Translations under genes and position numbers: made by a program | Notes under the pieces: generated by a model | The model's input: only the letters and a program-made list of their open reading frames with translations | Database searches by the model: none | What the model was told of the DNA's origin: nothing | NCBI GenBank assembly: GCA_030142905.1 | Contig: JASJOG010000006.1 | Coordinates: forward strand, 901,501 to 965,500 | Source of the DNA: Heliopora coerulea | Lineage: Eukaryota > Cnidaria > Anthozoa > Scleralcyonacea > Helioporidae | DNA length: 64,000 nucleotides | Reading direction: 5' to 3' | Part shown: positions 1 to 12,500 of the stretch, piece by piece | Position numbering within the stretch: the stretch's first letter is position 1 | How the letters are laid out: each line of letters opens with the position of its first letter

Positions 1-1322
1 AGATTGTTCATCTACCTAAATATATTCAAGCTCTCACATTTCTCAAACATCAAACTACTCTGCATGTCATAAAATTGCATGTCATAAAATTTCATGTCAG
101 TTGCATTAAAAACAGCCTAACATTCTTTTATTAAAAAACCACAAGCAGTAAATTTCATTTTATAAGGCAAGCAGCTGTATATAATTATTACTTGAAAAGC
201 AAACTGTATCCCACTGAGAAGAATCTGTCTTTCATGTCAAGGTGGCACAAATGTTTCCAAGAAATTCAAAAAACTTACTAACTCATAAACCAGATTTTAT
301 ATGAATATTTTGCCCACCAAGACAAACTTCTTTGTAGCCCTAATTACAACAATCTGGTATTCTGAGATGCTTTTGGCAGGAAAGATGAGCTGATTACTTA
401 AAAATTGCCAATTAGCTGATTTGATAAATCAGCAGCCAATTGTGGCATGTATTTGGTCTATTAGTCAGCAAAAACTAATTAATCCTGCATCAAACTTGAC
501 TAAACTTTTTGATGATGTAATTAGTCATTGCTTTACTGATGAGTTCTCTAATAGTCAGTTCATTAGTCATTCGATAAATTTATTCAGGATATTAAAGAAA
601 GAAAAATTTCAAAATTTTAATGTGTAAAATACAAGGTCCCCTGTTGGAGAAACCTGAAGCTGGCCCAGTGTGTGGATCTCCTAAATGAATTAAAATTATG
701 CAAAGAACTAACCACATTAGTTTATTCCAGGAGATGAAATCAATTTTATTATAAGATTTAAAAGCAATTATACATTATTAATTTAAACATATTATCATGA
801 CTAATCAAGCCTTGAAATTAGTGCTGGTCACCAGTCATTGACTGGTAAAACTATCCTGTTTGACTGGCAAATATTGTGGTTTACCGGTCATCCATGACCG
901 GTAAATTTTTTTTGTAACAAAAAACATGAATAACATTCAGTTTCTTGTTTTGGGAAAATGTCACTTTCGTTATCATTGTGAATGTATATTTTGGGAAAAA
1001 GCTGATGTCTCACAACTCAAAATGCCACAAGCATTACAGAAATTCCTCCTGTTGAAACACTTGCATTTCATTGAGTTTTTCACTTTATTTTGGCCCACAC
1101 CAGATGATTTTACTCGTCAAGGGGAGAAGTCTTTGACTGGAAAGGGTTAAATACTATACATTTAAGACCACACACTATCTTCTATGATCAGGGTGAAATA
1201 TTCTGTGTATTTTCAGTGTGTTCCAGTTTAGTAATTTGGACCAGTGGTGATGCATCATTTGATCATGTACTTGTATTGAATAATCCCACAGTTCACTTTA
1301 TCAGACCCAGAACATAGTTGGC

Positions 1323-1425
1323 TTAACTCGTTAAGTGCTAGGGCTTGTCCCTTTGATGAGTAAAATTGTATGGCATTAGCCAGAGTAAAATGTTAAAATG
1401 TGCCTTTGCCCTTTAATGGGTTAAG
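1323..1425. repeat. Short hairpin repeat, TTAACCC family, copy 1
   Basis: It begins TTAACTCGTTAAGTGC and ends CCCTTTAATGGGTTAA, with a core TTTGATGAGTAAAATTG and GGCATTAGCCAGAGTAAAA. The same core words recur in the copies at about 1437, 37746 and 58866. Confidence 0.6.
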
Positions 1426-1436
1426 GAGATGGTTAT

Positions 1437-1535
1437 TAATGCATTAAGGGCCAAGGCTCATATTTTTGATGAGTAAATTTGTCTGGCGGTAGCCAGAGTA
1501 AAATGTTAGTGTACCATTGGTCCTTAATGGGTTAA
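1437..1535. repeat. Short hairpin repeat, TTAACCC family, copy 2
   Basis: It lies a dozen bases after copy 1 in the same orientation. It reads TTTTTGATGAGTAAATTTG, GGCGGTAGCCAGAGTAAAA and ends CCTTAATGGGTTAA. Confidence 0.6.
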
Positions 1536-2368
1536 AAACTAACAGCACTATTGACTTGATCACTCCTTGACAAAGTACTTGTCATAATTATGCCAACATC
1601 TTTGAATTGGTTTACCCATTAAGGGGTACATTTCAGAATTTTGTTTTGGCCAGATTAAGATACTGAGGTATCACTTTTGTGTGTTATTCACTTAAATTTC
1701 TGCTTTTTCATGATTAAAACTCAATTACCATACAGTATGTGATTCAGTTCCGATTAAATGGACAATATATCACCTTCCATGTTAGATTATTCATGGTAAA
1801 TGTTTGTGTTATCAACCACAAAGCTAAAGAGAACTTGATATTTGATTTGGCAGCTTGTTGATTTAAATCAGAAAACATATGGGACCCATATAAACATATA
1901 TACCCACATATACATAATCTGTCATGTAAGAGTATCTTTTACTGGTGGTTCTTGGACCCTGTATGCCCAACTGAATTGTTGGACCCAATTTATGAGCCTT
2001 GTGCTATCTGAGAGTATTTTTGGATGAAACCTAAAATCTTGGCAAAGAATTACAAATTCTAAATTATTTGATGAAGTGATACTGACTTTGCCTAACAGAG
2101 AGTTAGTGGAATTTTTTGAGGTTGGTCACAGCAGTTACCAAACTTTGAACTTTTTACCTTATTTAACTCTGTCTACACAGTATGCTATTTTTATATCATT
2201 GAGAATTACTGCATTCTGTTTTCTTGAGATTCAGGTGAAGAGGGAGGCTGAATCTGGTCTTGCAGCATCTGAACAGAAAAAGTCACCAAGATAAAGTTTT
2301 TCCAAAATATCATCCCATCCCTCATTGAAACCATACACATCCAGCTATTTGTTTTTCTTAACTTTTAG

Positions 2369-2502
2369 CTTGAAGCCCGAATTCAGAGGATGGAACGAAG
2401 AATGGCCATAAAAAAACAGAATGATGATTTCAAAGGGGAAGATAACAAAACTGTACTGGCAACCCCTGGGTCATGTAAAGCTAAAAAAGTTATCCAAAAA
2501 AG
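2369..2502 (+). CDS. MSL1: MSL1 exon: end of coiled coil
   Basis: The acceptor is TTCTTAACTTTTAG and the donor AAAAAAG/GTTTGA. The exon opens in phase 0 with LEARIQRMERRMAIKKQ, matching the end of the MSL1 dimerisation coiled coil, and closes in phase 2. The donor is weak, but the phase agrees with the next exon. Confidence 0.85.
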
Positions 2503-5500
2503 GTTTGAATGAACTTTTATTTTAATAAATATATATGGGAAGGGCTTTCTGATAAAATGTTTTTAAAATGATGTTTTATTTTTGCAAAATGCTATTGAAG
2601 TATTAAAAAGCTGAATTATATAGAATTATACTCCATATGACACATGGAGAAAGTACTAAATTAATTTCTAATGACAAATACTGTAGGAGTCATAAGGGGA
2701 AAACAAACCTGGTCGTAAGTGGCCAAAGGTGCTTGTACATTTATATTGATGTGCTTGGTCTTAAAAGATAAGGGATACCACTCTTTGGGTATAAGCTAGT
2801 TCTGCATGTCGTGTCCTTGCAAATCTGTTTAATTGGTATTAAGGAGACAAAATACTGTATAATCTAAATCTTTTGCTAGAAAACATGCATTTTTCCTGAG
2901 AGAGCGCCCGTGAAAGTTTTGAATTGTCAAAGCTTATAAAATGTATCTCTAGTAGATTCTGAACGTAAGCTGTACAAAGATAATTTGGGTTTGTTACAGA
3001 GTAACTAATATGCTAGACAGTACTGTATCTTGTAAGATAAAAAGATTAAAGAGCGAGAGAAAATCCCTAATCAGTGACATTGGATTTGGATATTTGTGGT
3101 TGGAAACTCCATGTGCTGTGCTGCATTTTAGATCTAAGTACTAAGGGCAAGACTGACAGAAGATAAAGGCCTTGGTTGGAGTGGGTAACTATTGAGAAGG
3201 GGGAAATTGTTGCTTCACCCCTCTCTAATAACTCACAGACAGTTTCTGTCCACCAATGAAGTAGAAACAAAAATAAAGCAAAGAAAGGATAAAGACAATG
3301 TAATCTTTTTGATGGTGTTTTAATTATTGCTGGGGTATGTGAATACTAAGCTAAACCGGCTCTCAGAGAATCTGCTCATTAGCTGTTGTCTCTCTCATTA
3401 CATTTTTGATTGCTGCATGCAATGTATATCACACTATTTCCAGTTACCAGAAAAGTAAAATATGAGGTTATAAACCCAGTGGGAGTTGTGAAAATTACAA
3501 TTCTAACATGACCATTGTCAGATCGGCTATTTTGCTACTGCATTAATGTTACTGCATTTATGTTTCTGTGTACTTGTACAATCCTTTACATTGTGATATC
3601 TCTGATGCACAACTTCCTTAATTAAAACCCAGGAAACCTTCTATTGTTGAGTTGATGAGACGAAAGAGCATTCCTGCTGCTGCTCCTGTGTTAATATCTT
3701 CTGAGATGTACAATGACAGCTGTATTGAAGCTTGCTTGAGAACTGAAACCCTTTACCTTGACAATGGCAACATGTTGAAGGAAAAGTATCAAAGCACAAC
3801 TGAACAACAAACCTCCAGTGATGTACCAAGTAGGTACATTCGTTCAGTTTATTGCATGTGTATTGTCTACTCGTTTATCTGTCCATCTGTTTACTGTTAT
3901 TTTTAGATACTGTCGTGGGTGAGTGTATTTGTACTGTATGATCAGACATGCTTTTCGGTCTGTCAGTATCCTTTACGCTCACTTCCTAACTCCGCCCCGT
4001 CTTGCCAACCTTCTCTTCCGACGTTAGTACCTCCATCTTCTTCCCTTTCTTTCTCTCCTTCTCTTCATGCCCTGTTCCTGCCCCTCTCCCGTTCCCTCAC
4101 TTTCTCATTTACTTTCCCACCCACTGATTTTTCTCTTTGTGAGTTTTGGTTGTATTCTGAACCTTGTCAAACACTTCCTGAAGTTTAAGTGTACGATTCA
4201 AGAACAGCGAGACGACATAATACGTCAGGCCGAAGAGACGTATGCGACAGTCATATCTTGTAGATGTGGCTTAACGTGTTGTCATGGGTCAAAGATAAAA
4301 CAGCTACGTCAGTTGAACAAATTATAGGGTAACCAGTTAGCGTTGCAAAGTACATTATTAGGTTGTTATAGTTTTGTGAACGGCCGTTGTTAACTGACAT
4401 TTGAACAGCCTCAGCGTTGGTCACCTTCAGAGTGACGACGGCCACTTCCATCACCTAAACGATTAACATGCAACTACTGTACTGCTGATACTCCTAGATT
4501 CAAACTGTTTACAAGCTACCTTATTTTAATGCCTTCAGTTGACTGAGACAATAATTTGTTTCCCAGTTTTTTATTGTAGTTTTCCTCTAGATGATTCCAA
4601 ACAGGTCAGACGCAACCGTATTCGGTAGATCTCGTGTAAATACATGTACAAGACGTTCCGTGTCAGTTTGAATTTGAATCCAGTTAGATCCGTTTTCGTT
4701 TCCAACCTCGACATTGACCCACTCCCATTAAAAGCATTATAAATAGAAGAACAACAAAGCAGTATTTCTTGAATGTTTTTTACAGTGTGGCGAGGATATT
4801 CCATGTATTTATAAATCTAGCTTACTCATTCAAAAAGTCGGCCTGTACAATTGTCGTTATGGAGTAGCTGTCTTAAACAACAAATTCTAACCCAAGTTAA
4901 TATTTAAATTTTTACTTCCATTGAACTCGGTGGTTAGAGGCAATAATTTGACAGGATTAGAGTAGATCAGACTTAATAAAAGTTGTAAATGAAGCGAGTA
5001 TAACAGACCAAATCTCAGTCTCTTTAACCCTTTGCCTGTCTAGCCTTTTTTTTGATGTTATTGCTCACCGTGCAGTGTGTGTCATATGTGATGCACGGGA
5101 CAGGCAAAGGGTTAAAACTCTCGTCGATATTTGAATTTTGAAGAATACCTTACATTTCTGGCGACAGAAAAATGTTTTGTGTTTTTTAATTAATTAATGA
5201 TCAAATGTAAATAACCGAAAAAACAATGTGTTTCATTCCTGATCTTCAAGTTCCACAGTTCCGGGTTATAAACAGTTTTGCATCTCCAATGAAGACAAGT
5301 GGTACAACTACACGATCAAGTAGTGTTGGGATAGCGGTGGCTGAGTCTTCTGAGGTATGAAATAACTTTTACGTTCATCTTATTGTAAACATAAAACTAT
5401 TTTTAAAGATAATTCGTGTTTGTAAAATCAATACCCAAATTACAAGTGCCAGATCGAGTATTGTCTGAATAGCGGGTTGTCAGTCTACTGAGGTTTGCGA

Positions 5501-8500
5501 AAACGTTTGCGTTCTTTGAAAAAGAATGAAATGAAATTAGTATTTGAATATCAGACCGTGGACTGACGACCAGAATTGTAGCTCGGATGATTTTAGGAGT
5601 GATTGTCGAAAGCCGGCTGGGATTCATCTGAGACTGTGTTTATGGTTGCGTGTGTACACTAGGTGCTTTAATACTATATCCAGTTATGCACAAGAATGCA
5701 GAGAAAACTTTTATGAGGTACATTAAGTGCGAAAAATAGTGAATTGAACAATTGAAAAATTTAGGACAAAATTTCGGGCAATAACGTAGGAATGTTTACT
5801 TGAGTGGCATATAAGTTTGGATAAACGCTAACGCAAAAAATGAGTGTTAGTTTAGCAGTGCTTGTAGTGCAAAATGCGACGACTAACGTAAAATATGACA
5901 CATAAGTAAAATGTGAACACTGTTACACAGTACATGTAAACCGTTTTTAAAGATAAAAAATAAAAGTTCATTATTTAAGGAAAACGTGTCGATGAATGTT
6001 GATCAACGTCAAATGACAAGATCAGAGATAAATTGGATAAATACATGTTCCTTGCATTATGCCGTTTAATCAAGAACTGTGAAGGGTCCACTGTGGTTGC
6101 GTATCGTTGCCATTCAAAAATTTAAGATAACTTGGATAAAATGGAAGTAAATGAAAAAACAAAAGAAAATTATCTAAAAAAAAAAAGAAAAGAAAAACAA
6201 AATAATTAAAACAAAAACACATTTTAAGAGAGCCTATCGTTACCACAGTATACCATAGGGCCTTTGTGCACGATGAGCAGGTGATACGTCATGTTTGCGG
6301 CTGCGATACACTTGTCTTCCATTCGCGTGAATTTTTCATGTGGTGTTTTCTCATTATTATGGCCGGCGAAACGTGGAAGAGATTCAAACATGATGTTTAC
6401 CGAAGAGAGGAACAAAATGTAATATCTCCTGCAAAGTTTCCCCATCTGGTGAATTAATTATTCAACGTCTAAGTTCTGCGGTGTCTGGGAAAGCTCAGAA
6501 ATATTGTCGTGTCGGCCCAAGCGAGTTCGTCTCATTCGAGTACGATGAAGTATCCATGGAAAACATCAAGGCAGCTCGATCTACAACATTTTCCTGCTTC
6601 TGAAGAATTAGACCTCGAGTGTGACGCTTTAGCGTTTTTTATGGTTTTAAGGGTAGGTAATTGGGACCACACTGGTGTTATAGTTATGTACATGTGATTG
6701 TTTAACGACTGGGGTCGGGCTGAAAATGCTAATACAGTAATATAGAATGAGTTCGAAAAGGAGAAAACAAATCCCTAAAAATAATGACATCTAGAGAATC
6801 TAATATTTGAGTAAACAACAAGTGGCAATAATTGCGATAATATTTCGACTTTATTACAAGTACATCTACAAATGATTTTAAAATGTTTTTCACTTACAAA
6901 TCAGTTCAATTTGAAAACGACTTTGTGATGAATACGAAATATTATCGCAATCATTCCCACGTCTTTTTTATTCAAATCTTAGACTCTCAGGATGTCAGTA
7001 TTTTCCGTGATTCGTTTTGTCTTTTCAGAGTGCATTCTGTATTACTGTATTAGCATTTTCAGCCCGACCCCAGTCGTTAAAAAATCATATATACATAACT
7101 ATAACACCAGTGTGCTTCCAATTACCTACCATAAAACCATAAAAAATGCTATAAAAACGTCACATTCTTGGTCTGATTCTCTCAAAGCAGGAAAATGTTG
7201 ATCGAGCTGCCTTGATGTTTTTGATGGATACTTCATTGTACTCGAATGGAACGAACTCGCTTGGGCCGACACGACAATATTTTTGAGCTTTCATAAGGCA
7301 ACACGCTGGATCACTTTCTACAGCATTTTGTTTGGTTCTTTGGTATTCAGAACAAATATATGAATGCTTTCGTGTTATCCATTTTTATTTAGTCTTTAGA
7401 CATTTGAGTGTCTCAAAGCACTCTCGGCAAAGTTTTACAAGGAATCATAATTTACTGAGCTCTTTGTTATTACATTTTGCACATCCTTGCGTGGTAATGG
7501 GCGTGTTCTTTGCATCTTCTTTAGAATCTCGACGATGAAACTTTTAGCAAACGTCATCAGCGATACGAAACAGATGAGAAAAAGCGAAAAAGGTAAGTTC
7601 TTAAAAAAAGGGTGTATAGTGTTCTTACTGGCGAATGAAAATTTTAATTTTACCACGACTTGTGAAAAGAATGTCGCAACAAATGGTCGTTGGAGCAAGG
7701 GAATCAATTTTGTTGCTGCGCGTGTGCAAGGTTCACGAAAAAAAAGTTTATCCTAAAATATTTCTTGGTGTCCATAGACCATAGTCATTGTGGCTGTATA
7801 ATTTTTTACTTCAAAAAGAAAGTTTTTACTTTGATTATCAGCAGTGGCGTTTTATCATGCTTGTTTGTCCAACATACAATTCTAAAAGAAACTCCGTCAA
7901 ATAGTAGCCCCAGATTGTTCTAAGTTTGACCAGGAGTGTTCCGTTAAAACTTGTTCGTACAATCATTACAAAGTGCAATAGTAACGTCTTGCAGGATACT
8001 GTTATCGAAGTTATCCCTACACGGTTGCCATGGCATCACGCCATCGGCGGACCGAAAATTGTACGCTTGTTTGATACTTTGTCTCGTGCATTGTGCTGCA
8101 TGGTATTTAAAGGTAGCGGAAAAGTGTTAGCACGACGTTTGAGATCGTATCGTTTATCTTTAAATTCAACGACTGCAAAATTTGGTCGTGGTAAACGTTA
8201 CATTTTAATGTAGCTGGATACAGTTCTCTGAAAATAGGAAAATATAAATTTGAGTCCGAAAACATGCAGATAAATAAGTTGGAAGAAGAATAAAACATGA
8301 TTTTATTCGTAGAAAAACCATCTGAGAATTAAAAATCATGAATAAGGAGTTCAAGTGTTTTCTGTAGGAATAGTGTAGTGTCAAAATGGCTCTTCATTGC
8401 TGTTCAGACTAGTTTAAACTGAAGTTAAGTTCGGTGACTCCGAATTTGTGTTTTTTCATTAAAATTTTCTGATGGGCTGAACAATCAATAGGTAAATTAA

Positions 8501-9455
8501 AAAAAAAAAATATAAAATTCTGCAAATCGAATCGTATTTTATCTGGTTTCTTGGTTTTCACTTTTGTAAAAAATGAATTGACAGATTTTCCTACTGAATG
8601 CCCATTGCACTAGTAAAATTTTAAAGTAAAAAGCCGGAGGTCACTGAATTCTTTTTCGGATAAAATATTAAAATTAGATTGAACGGTAATTTGGAGTCAA
8701 TCCGAAATGTCCCAATTGCTTTTCATTATAGCATGTAACTTTCAGACAGTTTTTTGATGTATGACGACCAGTTTAATTCTTCTTCCGTAATACCCACATG
8801 GATGTTTTGGGTCTCGAATTTACATTTCCAGTCTTCAAGAAACTTTTTAAGCAATCAAACTTTAGTATCTTACGCTTATACTCATACATAGCAAGATATT
8901 ATGTAATACGTCCTGTGCTTCCTATCAGAAAAATTTTTAGTTTTTCCTTACCACCAGAAATTCTTTTATATACCCCTGCTGTGGTCACAACTCACAAGGT
9001 GTGGAATATTTTGCTTTTGAAGATGGGATATTCAGCGGTATCGCGCGTTAAAACAGCGTGAAGAATTACAAGAGAAATACAAACAAAGAGAAGAAGCGAG
9101 ACTAAAAGGAAGAAAAGTACTTGAACAGGAAGACAAAACCTTCGACGATTCGTTTATACCTAATTCTCTACAAAGTAAGTTGAAATGAAGGGAAAAATCG
9201 TAGTACTTTTTGAAGTGTGTACCGTGATTAGTGTGTTACCAGTGGTCTGGTAGTGTTATTTTGTACTATCGTTCGACATAAAAAAAAAAATAAAAAAATT
9301 TCGCAATTTTGTCACGGACCGAAAACTGTTACCCAGGCTGGAATTCTTCTATCTACCGTGCGCAAAACTGTCCTAGTCGCGTCAACGATTATACTGGGCT
9401 AGGATATAGATTTAAGAGAGTTCGTTATTTTAAATTCAGTTAAGTTGATACATCA

Positions 9456-9502
<47 letters not shown>

Positions 9503-12500
9503 CAAAATTTTCTTTTTTTTAGTTCGAGCAGTGGAAATGTCCGACACTGTTCCAGTTGCAGCGTTCGGTGCACCTCTGCAGTCCTTTAAATCAAGGTAAC
9601 GTGTCAGGCTTTTTTTGTCCCTTCTAGATGATCGCCTTGTTTGCACGAGGCGTTGGAATCGTGATATGACGGTATTTCACATTCCTAAGTAGTCTTAATG
9701 ACACAAGAACGGAAAATGAACGTGTTTTGTTTGCATAGTGTTATGACACACTCGAATAAGTTTAGGGAGATTCTAAAGTACATATATATAAAGTGTAAAG
9801 GAGCAGTTTTAACTTCACGACATATATCAGTGAGTAGAGTGACCTTGCTGATCTTGATCCTCTTCTTCGCATTTCTTTTATAACTCATGTCCTATTTTTA
9901 TATACGTCGTATGAAGTCACACGACGTTGTATACGATAACGTCATGCGCTACTTCTTTGATGACGTGTGGTTCCGTTATCACGTCAAGATTTTTTCGGTC
10001 TAGATTGTGCTTCCTGCAATTACCTCGTCCCCAGGCCATGTTACCTCCGCAGGGAAAGGTTGTCTAAAATGACCCCAGCATCGGCCGTTCACCTGACCGA
10101 AAGAATTTTTCTGTATTATAAAACGATAATTTATGCCACCATAGGTCGTTGGTCATAGCTTTCTTTGTTGACTTAAGTCATTAAGAAATATTCTTTCACA
10201 CTGCGAATTTGCTCGTGTAAGACATCCATTATAAAAGCTACCATCTACTAGGATTTACCATAAATTGTCTTATACAAATACAATACTTTAACCAAAGTCC
10301 TTATTTTGAATTTGAGGCGAAAATAGGGGAGGTTTCTTAAATCATGCCCTAGGTCAGAGGTGCGCACTCTTTCTGTTTCTGCGGGCTAAATTTCTGGCAT
10401 AGAATAGTTGGCGAGCCACCAGTTCTTGCTTTCGCCTTCCATTTCCTCCCGTAAAATCGATTGTTCTATTGTAAGGATGCTGTTTTTATAACCTAAATAA
10501 CCTTAATAAAGCGCCAAGCTTTGAGTTAAGTTAGTTAAGGTTTAAAAGTCGTTTGATTCTGACATTTTTTACCGATAAAAATTTCTAATTTTCAGAAAGT
10601 ATTTATTAATAGAAAGTATTTATTTTTCAACTTCAACTTTTTCAAAGTCTTCGCGGGCCACAAAACGACTCGCGCTGGCCGCAGGTTGCGCACCCATGCC
10701 CTAGATGAATTAAATGATTTTTGAAACGGATTATCAGAGCAGAATGTCGACCGCCCGATTCAAGTGTCATTTTTGCCGACGTTGCACAGTGGAGGCAAAA
10801 TGATCTGGGTATGAGTTTGTAATGTCCACTGTAACTCTTAATTCCTTTGTTAAAAACATCGTTTTACACCCAGTGAAAATCTATAGTTTCGACCTATTTG
10901 TCAACTTTAGAGGCATTTCCAGCCATTTAAGAGTGTTTCAATTCCAAATTCTCCCGAATAACACTCATCGTTACCTATTTACTGGGTCACACTTACGCAA
11001 TCGATTAGCCCCCTCCCCCAAGTAAAATTTGCTCCAACCTGCCCCCAATACTTGATGTAACCTTGACATGAAATGTGGACTATGTCTAATTAGTTCACCT
11101 CGTGAATGTGATCTTCAAACGTATTTCTTCCTCTACATCTTAATATTCTCTGAAAGTTCTGGTCGTGATTACGTTTGTTTTTCCTACTTCCGTTTTTAGC
11201 GAGTTTGACTTGCCTTGGTTTAGCTTAGATAAAAGGGAATTGCAAGAACGAGAAAAGTTAAAGTCAAAAAGTCGCGGACGGAGGAAATCGACTCGCAAGA
11301 ACTGTAAGTTAAGTTATTGCTTGGGCGAGTAAAACGTGGTAAAAGTCGTAAGGATATCCACTACTTTTGTAAATAAACGGACGGTTGATATAAGTGTATA
11401 ACAGCAGACACAGCAGGGCACAGTGCAAATTGCTTGGCAGGCGTTCTGTTTGAGGGAGGACGGTTTTCCCTCGCGCTTCTCGTTCGACTCGCAAGCAATA
11501 AGCCCGCGTTTACCCAAACGGAACGCCTACCACGCAGGCTTCAGCAGGCATAGAGGTGCGCCTGATACAGTTCCCCATGTACCTAACTCTGACGTGTTCG
11601 CGATCATAACTCTAACGTTTGTCGCCAAAATAGCGACCACAACTTTTTGTTGTATCCTTCGTGTGATTGTTTCGAAATGTAAAGAATGTGTGAAGATAAA
11701 TTGCTAGGAGAGAGAAGGTTCGTGGTGTGCTATTTCATAAAATCTGTACAAACTCTACAAAATATATTTGTCATCTGGCGCTATCTTTGTTATCCTAGTA
11801 GTTAAATTGGTGAATAATTGATTTAGCATGTACCTCGCATAATTGTTTTTCATTTTCTTTTTTTTAAATTTTAAAACAATTTTACAGAACGTCGGCGTGT
11901 CACCCACTCATCATTTGCAAAACAGAACATTTTGAACACATCCTGAGTGTTTATCGCTAAAAAATGAAAGAAATACATATCTTTGAATACTAAATTGCCA
12001 AATTTAGTTGCTTTTTTGGTGTTGTCTGGCACAGCGACTTCGTTTATTAAAAAAAGTTTTTCCGTAACTTAAACAAATTGGATCCCATGTTCTTTTGCTC
12101 GGAGGTGAATAGTGCAGGATATTTCGAGATAGAAAAACCAATCAGACAGTGCAAAAAAACACTATTCACCTGCGAAGTATATGCTAACGTATAATATCTT
12201 GGGCAGCTTCAAAAGGACTGGGCAAAGGTGGCTAAAATGAAAATTATATTACTAATGTTTGAACATGGACCCGGAACTAATTTTAGTTATTTAAAAATTT
12301 AACGTAATTAACGTCATGGATTTTTAGTAAGTATTGGGTAAGGTCGCTTCAACGAGCCTGAAGGCTGGTCCACTTATCATGAAAATTTATAATTCCAACA
12401 TTTGTTATTATTACTACGTTGTTCACGTATTTTTTCGTTTCCGTGCATGATAAAAAAAACACCAAACCCTAGAAAAGGTTTGCTAAATTTGCAAAGTTTT

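Larger units (their letters stand above)
1..2368. other. MSL1 intron sequence, no exon found
   Basis: No reading frame here resembles the MSL1 N-terminus. The stretch holds an imperfect inverted repeat around 818-908 (GACTGGTAAA / TTTACCAGTC type) and three members of the TTAACCC hairpin family near 1085-1150, 1323-1425 and 1437-1535. Confidence 0.5.

Noticed and set aside
2076..2294. Possible MSL1 exon ending EQKKSPR
   Set aside because: The frame runs into a stop without a usable donor and the upstream part is not protein-like.
2340..2368. U12-type intron before the 2369 exon (branch-like TTCTTAAC), and TTCCTTAAT before 3633
   Set aside because: The donor at 2503 is not of the U12 type, and the donor of the earlier intron is outside the window, so the resemblance cannot be tested.
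4190..4270. Possible extra MSL1 exon (CTIQEQRDDIIRQAEETYAT)
   Set aside because: It reads like protein, but no splice pair keeps the frame between 3829 and 5251, and it matches nothing known in MSL1.
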